From: Elusimicrobiales bacterium
GTDB taxonomy: Bacteria > Elusimicrobiota > Elusimicrobia > Elusimicrobiales > UBA9959
Direction of reading: 5' to 3'
DNA: 64,000 nt
NCBI GenBank assembly: GCA_028713125.1
Contig: JAQTOU010000005.1
Coordinates: 1 to 64,000, forward strand
A program made the translations under genes and the position numbers. The notes beneath the pieces are model-generated. The model did no database searches. It was not told where the DNA came from and saw nothing but the letters and a program-made list of their open reading frames with translations. Shown piece by piece: positions 60,184 to 64,000 of the stretch (position 1 is its first letter; every line of letters begins with the position of its first letter).

Positions 60184-61323
60184 CTATTCTCCGCCCTTCT
60201 TGCCCATCAGCTTGCGCACTTTCTCGTTGATCTGTTTGGTCGCGGCCTCTTCCTGCTTGCGGAGCCGCTCTTCTTCCTTCTTTTTAGCCGCCGCGGCTTC
60301 AAGCGAAGCCTTCACTTCTTCCGGTGTGGCCCCGGCGTAGCCGCCGCCGTGCTTGACCAGGTCTTTGTAATAGCCGCAATATTTTTTGGACATGTCCGCG
60401 AGTATGCTCGCGCAGGGCCCGGGGCTCTTCTGCGCCAGGGCGGCGCAATTCGGCTTGTAGGCGTCGGGACATTTGGCCGGGTTGCCGGAAGTGATGCCAA
60501 GCCACAAAGCGTGATTTGCGAGGCAGGCGGCGTCGGAGCCGCAGACTTTCTCGGACATAGCCATCATCTTTTCCGCTATAGGATAAGCCTTCGGCATTTT
60601 CTGCTTTAGATAGGCGTCGCCTTTATCCGGGCCCTGGCCGACCGCCGCGCAGAACTCGGCGGGGTTGGTGAACATCGACTGGGCCTCCGGGTCGAGGTCG
60701 CTCACATAGTCCAGGCAGTTGCGCTGGTCTTTGGCTTTGCCCGCGGCATAGGCCTTGAAAAGGAAAACCACGGTCTTGCTCCGGCACTGGTCCATCGGGC
60801 TCATAGGCAGGCCGTTCTTGGAGCCGGCTTCGATGCTCTCGTACCTGGGGACGCCGAATTTAACGGCGTCCTTTACGGGTTCGCCCGGCAGTTCGCTGCA
60901 GATCGTGGAATCCTGGCGCGAAGCGGCGGTGCAGGCGTAATAATCCCAGATATGATTGTACAAGTCCTGGGTCTTGGGCGGGTCGAAAGCGTTGCGGCGG
61001 CCCGTGAAGTAGCCCCAGGTCTTGCCGTGGTTTTCGATTATGTCCTTGGGCGACCCTCCCTCGCAGGCGCCTTTCAGGTCCAGGGCCGCGGGCGGAAGGG
61101 CGATCATTTCATAGTTCCCGGAGCCCTGGGACGGGGTATAGGTAGGCATGGAACTGATGGGCATATAACTGGTAGAGCCGGGAGGCAGAGCCACCCCCTG
61201 CTGTTCGGCCTGGGGCTGGGTCGCGGGCTGGGGTGTTCCAACCTGGTTTTTTGCCGCAAAATATTTCAGCCCTATCAAGGCCGCCGCTAATAGGACAACA
61301 ACGCCTGTAATTGTTTTTTTCAT
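60184..61323 (-). CDS. Exported Cys-rich protein of the Hxs locus, unknown function
   Basis: 379 residues. An N-terminal helix (about 5-24) acts as signal or anchor, followed by a Pro/Gln/Ser linker (to about 75). A domain with more than a dozen Cys follows (CEGG, YYACTAASR, ICSELP, QCRSK, NCLDY, FCAAVG, VCGSDAAC, KCPDAYKPNC, PCASI, KYCGYY). The C-terminal 60 residues form a charged coiled coil (EEVKASLEAAAAKKKEEE). The even number and spacing of Cys suit disulfides in the periplasm. No family is recognised. It sits between hxsB and hxsA, 16 nt before hxsA, and takes the place where hxsC/hxsD would be expected. Confidence 0.72.
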   Translation of the reverse strand: MKKTITGVVVLLAAALIGLKYFAAKNQVGTPQPATQPQAEQQGVALPPGSTSYMPISSMPTYTPSQGSGNYEMIALPPAALDLKGACEGGSPKDIIENHGKTWGYFTGRRNAFDPPKTQDLYNHIWDYYACTAASRQDSTICSELPGEPVKDAVKFGVPRYESIEAGSKNGLPMSPMDQCRSKTVVFLFKAYAAGKAKDQRNCLDYVSDLDPEAQSMFTNPAEFCAAVGQGPDKGDAYLKQKMPKAYPIAEKMMAMSEKVCGSDAACLANHALWLGITSGNPAKCPDAYKPNCAALAQKSPGPCASILADMSKKYCGYYKDLVKHGGGYAGATPEEVKASLEAAAAKKKEEERLRKQEEAATKQINEKVRKLMGKKGGE

Positions 61324-61445
61324 AATATTTAAACGATATCCCCCGGCCCTCCCTTGACAGCCGGAGGCCTTAGCCTATGTTGTACCACAAAAAACGACAG
61401 TTTTCAAGCCCGGCGGGAATATTCGCCGGACAGGGCGGAACCCGG

Positions 61446-62852
61446 TTAACTGCGCTCTATCCATTTTTCAAATATATTAAATACGGGTTTTTGGGATAAC
61501 TTCTCAAAGATATAGTCGAAGACGCCCATAAGCGCCCCGCAGCGCCCGTTGGAAGGCATCGAGCCCCAGAAGCCGCCCTGCGCGGCCTGGTTATAGGCCG
61601 GACAGGCGCCGCAAAAAGGCTTGTAGGCGCAGCGCGCGCACAAAGGCTGGAGGTCAAGGCTTGAGGAAATGGCGCAGGCTTTGACCGGCTCGGAGCCGAT
61701 GATCCGGGCATAGCCGTCTTTAAGCGCGCTGCCGAGCCGGAAAGAATAATCCCCCCCGCGGGCGAGCATCCTCCCTTCGTCGCAGGTATAGACCCCCCCG
61801 TCGCAGTCGTAGGCCAGCTGGCCCAGGCCGGCGCCGCAGGGGCAGCGCAGGTCCACGTATTTATTATCCTGCGTGCCGACGATCTTTTTAACCGCCAGGA
61901 AAGCGGTCTTTTCTTTTATGTTCACGCCGCGCCGGTTCAGTTCCAGCACCCGGTCGAGGCCCTCCCTGTAGAATTTAAGGAACTCTTCAGGGGTATAGCC
62001 TATCTCGTCCCAGCGCTTCAGGGCGTCGCCGATAGGGGAAAGCGGTTTGAGAAAAACATAAGGCAGCTTGAGGCGGGCGTATTCGTCCACTATTTCCCGG
62101 GCCCTGCCGAGAGAGGCCCGCGTGACCGTCAGCAGAGCGCTCGGCCCGCCCGGAGGCTCCACCCCGCGCCGCTCCTGGAAGTATTTTATCCATTTCACCG
62201 CGGCCGCGTGCGAGTCCCCGCCGGAAAATTTCCTGTTGGCGTTATGCAGGTCCGCCGGCCCGTCCAGGGAAGTGCAGAGGGAAATATCGTTCCCGATAAT
62301 AAAATCGGCCTTCGCCTTGTCCATCAGGCTGAAATTCGAAACCAGCGCCAGGGCCAGGTCCTTCCCCGTCTTCTCCGCCTTTTTCCGCGCGTAAACCGCG
62401 GTTTCCTTCAGCGCCGCCCAGTTCACAAGCGGCTCCCCGCCCTGGAACTCTATCGTCAGGCCTTTCACCGGCGCGCTGAAAGCCAGGTCCACCGCGCGGC
62501 GGGCCGTCGCCGGGCTCATATTTCTGCCCGCGCCCGAACCGGCCTGGCAATAAACGCAGCTATGATTGCATTTCTCGGTCAGGACCATTATATGCAGCCC
62601 CGGGCCCATGCGAAGGTATTCGTTTGAATCCCGCCACTCCGTAAAAATAGAATCGAAATCAAGGCGCGAGCGCAAAAGCCCCGCCCTCTGCAGCCCTTCA
62701 AAACCCGCTCCGCTCTTAAGCTTCCCCTCGGAGAAAAGCCTGAACTCGGCCGGCTTAAGCAGCGCCCAGCCTCCCAGATCGCCGGTAACCAGCACCCCCG
62801 CCTTAAGGCGGCGCCAGTTAAAATAAGCCGGAAGATCGAGCTGTTTTTTCAT
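61446..62852 (-). CDS. hxsB: Radical SAM maturase of the His-Xaa-Ser system (HxsB type)
   Basis: 468 residues. An N-terminal domain (1-85; YFNWRRL, LLVTGDLG-like start) resembles a peptide-recognition part. The rSAM motif is C95-x3-C99-x2-C102 (CNHSCVYCQ), then EFQGGEPLVNW and SLDGPADLHNANR, all matching the HxsB family as I recall it. YTPEEFLKFYREGL and the SPASM site (CPCGAG, TCDEGRM, CARCAYKPFCGAC) complete it. It very likely installs a radical-based modification in the HxsA-type peptide encoded downstream. TATGAT lies upstream, and no ribosome site is visible. Confidence 0.85.
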   Translation of the reverse strand: MKKQLDLPAYFNWRRLKAGVLVTGDLGGWALLKPAEFRLFSEGKLKSGAGFEGLQRAGLLRSRLDFDSIFTEWRDSNEYLRMGPGLHIMVLTEKCNHSCVYCQAGSGAGRNMSPATARRAVDLAFSAPVKGLTIEFQGGEPLVNWAALKETAVYARKKAEKTGKDLALALVSNFSLMDKAKADFIIGNDISLCTSLDGPADLHNANRKFSGGDSHAAAVKWIKYFQERRGVEPPGGPSALLTVTRASLGRAREIVDEYARLKLPYVFLKPLSPIGDALKRWDEIGYTPEEFLKFYREGLDRVLELNRRGVNIKEKTAFLAVKKIVGTQDNKYVDLRCPCGAGLGQLAYDCDGGVYTCDEGRMLARGGDYSFRLGSALKDGYARIIGSEPVKACAISSSLDLQPLCARCAYKPFCGACPAYNQAAQGGFWGSMPSNGRCGALMGVFDYIFEKLSQKPVFNIFEKWIERS

Positions 62853-62923
62853 TTTTTGAGTCTTGATATCATATAAAAATACCAGCCGCCGGGAGAAACT
62901 TGGCCGGCACGCTAAGCCCTGGA

Positions 62924-63050
62924 GGTCGCCTGGCTGACCGGGTTAGCAAAACCCTCGGAGAGCCCGCCGGTTGCATAGCCCGGCGGGCGAACACGGAGTG
63001 AGGCCACGGTGTGGCCGAACGCGTTTTGCGTTCCGGTCAGCCAGGCGACC
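62924..63050. repeat. Structured intergenic repeat, copy D
   Basis: About 127 bp between the divergent hxsB and ygeW genes. The ends form a perfect 16-bp inverted pair (GGTCGCCTGGCTGACC with GGTCAGCCAGGCGACC). Inside are GCAAAAC/GTTTTGC, the GCCCGCCGG-TTGCATAG-CCGGCGGGC hairpin and GGCCAC-GGT-GTGGCC. The core is nearly identical to reversed copy A. The outer arms differ completely from A, B and C, yet pair perfectly. Confidence 0.88.
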
Positions 63051-63063
63051 GAACCCCCGCTTC

Positions 63064-63093
63064 TTGACAATAGGACGGGGAAAGACATTTAAT
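63064..63093 (+). promoter_or_regulatory. Sigma-70-type promoter of ygeW
   Basis: TTGACA (63064-63069) and TTTAAT (63088-63093) are separated by 18 bases. The leader is about 40 nt and ends with TGGAGA before the ATG at 63141. This is the only full -35/-10 pair I could identify with confidence in the window. Confidence 0.65.
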
Positions 63094-63140
63094 TGGATAT
63101 TGCCCCAAGCATACGATTGAAAACATCTGGAGACAAAAAA

Positions 63141-64000
63141 TGCCCATCAATATCGAAAAATCCTTAGCTGAACTCGAGAAGCTCGGTGCCGACCTTTACG
63201 GCAAAGATTTCCTGCTCACCTGGGAAAAATCCGACAAAGAACTCAAATCCGTTTTCATCATAGCCGAGCTCCTCAAAGAGCTCCACGCAAAGAACGTCCC
63301 CCTTGATATGTTCAAGACCGGCCTCGCCGTCTCCAACTTCCGCGACAATTCCACCCGCACCCGCTTCTCCTTCGCCAGCGCCTGCAACCTCCTCGGCCTC
63401 GCCGTCCAGGACCTCGACGAGGGCAAAAGCCAGATAGCCCACGGCGAGACCGTGCGCGAGACCGCGAACATGATCTCCTTCCTCACCGAAGCCGTCGGCA
63501 TCCGCGACGACATGTTCATCGGCAAAGGCCACACCTACATGCAGGAAGTCGCCGAAGCCCTCGACGACGGCTACAAGAACGGCGTCCTGAACCAGCGCCC
63601 CGCCGTAGTCAACCTCCAGTGCGACCTCGACCACCCCACGCAGTCGATGTCCGACATGCTCTTCATCAAGAACCATTTCGGCGGCTTCGACAAGCTGAAG
63701 GGCAAGAAAATAGCCATGACCTGGGCCTACTCGCCGAGCTACGGCAAACCCCTCTCCGTCCCGCAGGGCGTCATCTGCCTTATGACCCGCTATGGCATGA
63801 ACGTAGAGCTCGCCCATCCCGAGGGCTACGACCTGCTCCCCGAGACCATCAAGGTCGCCGGCAACAACGCCAAAAAATCCGGCGGCTCCTTCAAGGTCTC
63901 CAACAGCATGGAGAGCGCTTTCAAGGACGCCGACATCGTCTATCCGAAGAGCTGGGCTCCGTTCAAAGTGATGGAGCGGCGCACCGCGCTGTATGAAAAG
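63141..64000 (+). CDS. ygeW: Knotted carbamoyltransferase YgeW, C-terminus beyond window
   Basis: 286 codons are present and the frame runs off the end. The carbamoyl phosphate site is STRTRFSFA and the HPTQ motif is in CDLDHPTQSM. TWAYSPSYGKPLSVPQG marks the YgeW branch of the aspartate/ornithine carbamoyltransferase family. YgeW acts in anaerobic purine or ureide degradation clusters, usually beside a carbamate kinase (YqeA); the only one here is at 12549. All nine Arg codons are CGC or CGG and third positions are strongly C-biased, unlike the rSAM operons. TGGAGA is the ribosome site. Confidence 0.9.

Overview
The window is about 64 kb of GC-rich bacterial DNA from an anaerobe-like, Gram-negative-type organism: signal peptides, lipoboxes, a likely outer-membrane barrel, an octaheme cytochrome and a large number of oxygen-sensitive Fe-S enzymes. 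I infer Elusimicrobiota or a similar uncultured lineage, with low confidence; no rRNA or phylogenetic marker decides it. Genes are tightly packed, many with 4-base ATGA overlaps.

Layout. 0-5.7 kb: a truncated exported gene, guaA-guaB, an ankyrin lipoprotein, two structured intergenic repeats and a glycosyltransferase. 5.7-10.8 kb: a secreted clostripain-type peptidase divergent from a repeat protein with seven N-x-S-P-V units, a probable outer-membrane barrel and a GAF histidine kinase. 10.8-14.4 kb: threonine synthase, a small membrane protein, a carbamate kinase-like protein and a gamma-PGA hydrolase-like lipoprotein. 14.4-21.7 kb: two genes for a membrane glycosyltransferase-like protein and a radical SAM (rSAM) enzyme, a B12-binding rSAM, a methylthiotransferase-like protein, and a NapH-like ferredoxin with a partner. 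21.8-35.1 kb: an 11-gene operon with an extended -10 promoter and a strong terminator, coding for an epimerase, seven rSAM enzymes (four with B12-type N-terminal domains), a FemAB-like transferase, a PaaK/CapK-like ligase and a lipocalin-like exported protein. 35.2-36.7 kb: an octaheme HAO-family cytochrome. 37-45.7 kb: a second, minus-strand set that partly mirrors the first (epimerase, three rSAM enzymes, methyltransferase, FAD oxidoreductase, hydrolase-TPR protein). 45.8-49.2 kb: SDR, methyltransferase and an asparagine synthetase homologue without the N-terminal catalytic Cys. 49.2-57.7 kb: an eight-gene coupled operon with a UbiU/UbiV-like pair, four rSAM enzymes and two NodB-type deacetylases. 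57.7-62.9 kb: a variant His-Xaa-Ser peptide system with an HxsA-type precursor (16 H-x-S triplets), an HxsB-type rSAM maturase, a Cys-rich exported protein, a glycosyltransferase and another rSAM. The window ends in a truncated ygeW-type carbamoyltransferase.

In total there are nineteen rSAM proteins between 14.4 and 62.9 kb. The gene content (epimerases, FemAB, CapK-like ligase, NodB deacetylases, amidotransferase homologue, glycosyltransferases) points to assembly and decoration of unusual cell-surface lipids, glycans or peptides by anaerobic radical chemistry. The products cannot be named from sequence.

Two non-coding themes recur. First, four intergenic copies (A-D) of a 125-140 bp structured repeat keep stem pairing although the stem sequences differ. 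Second, several lone genes or operon heads have a -10 box 5-8 nt before the start codon and no Shine-Dalgarno, which suggests leaderless transcription.
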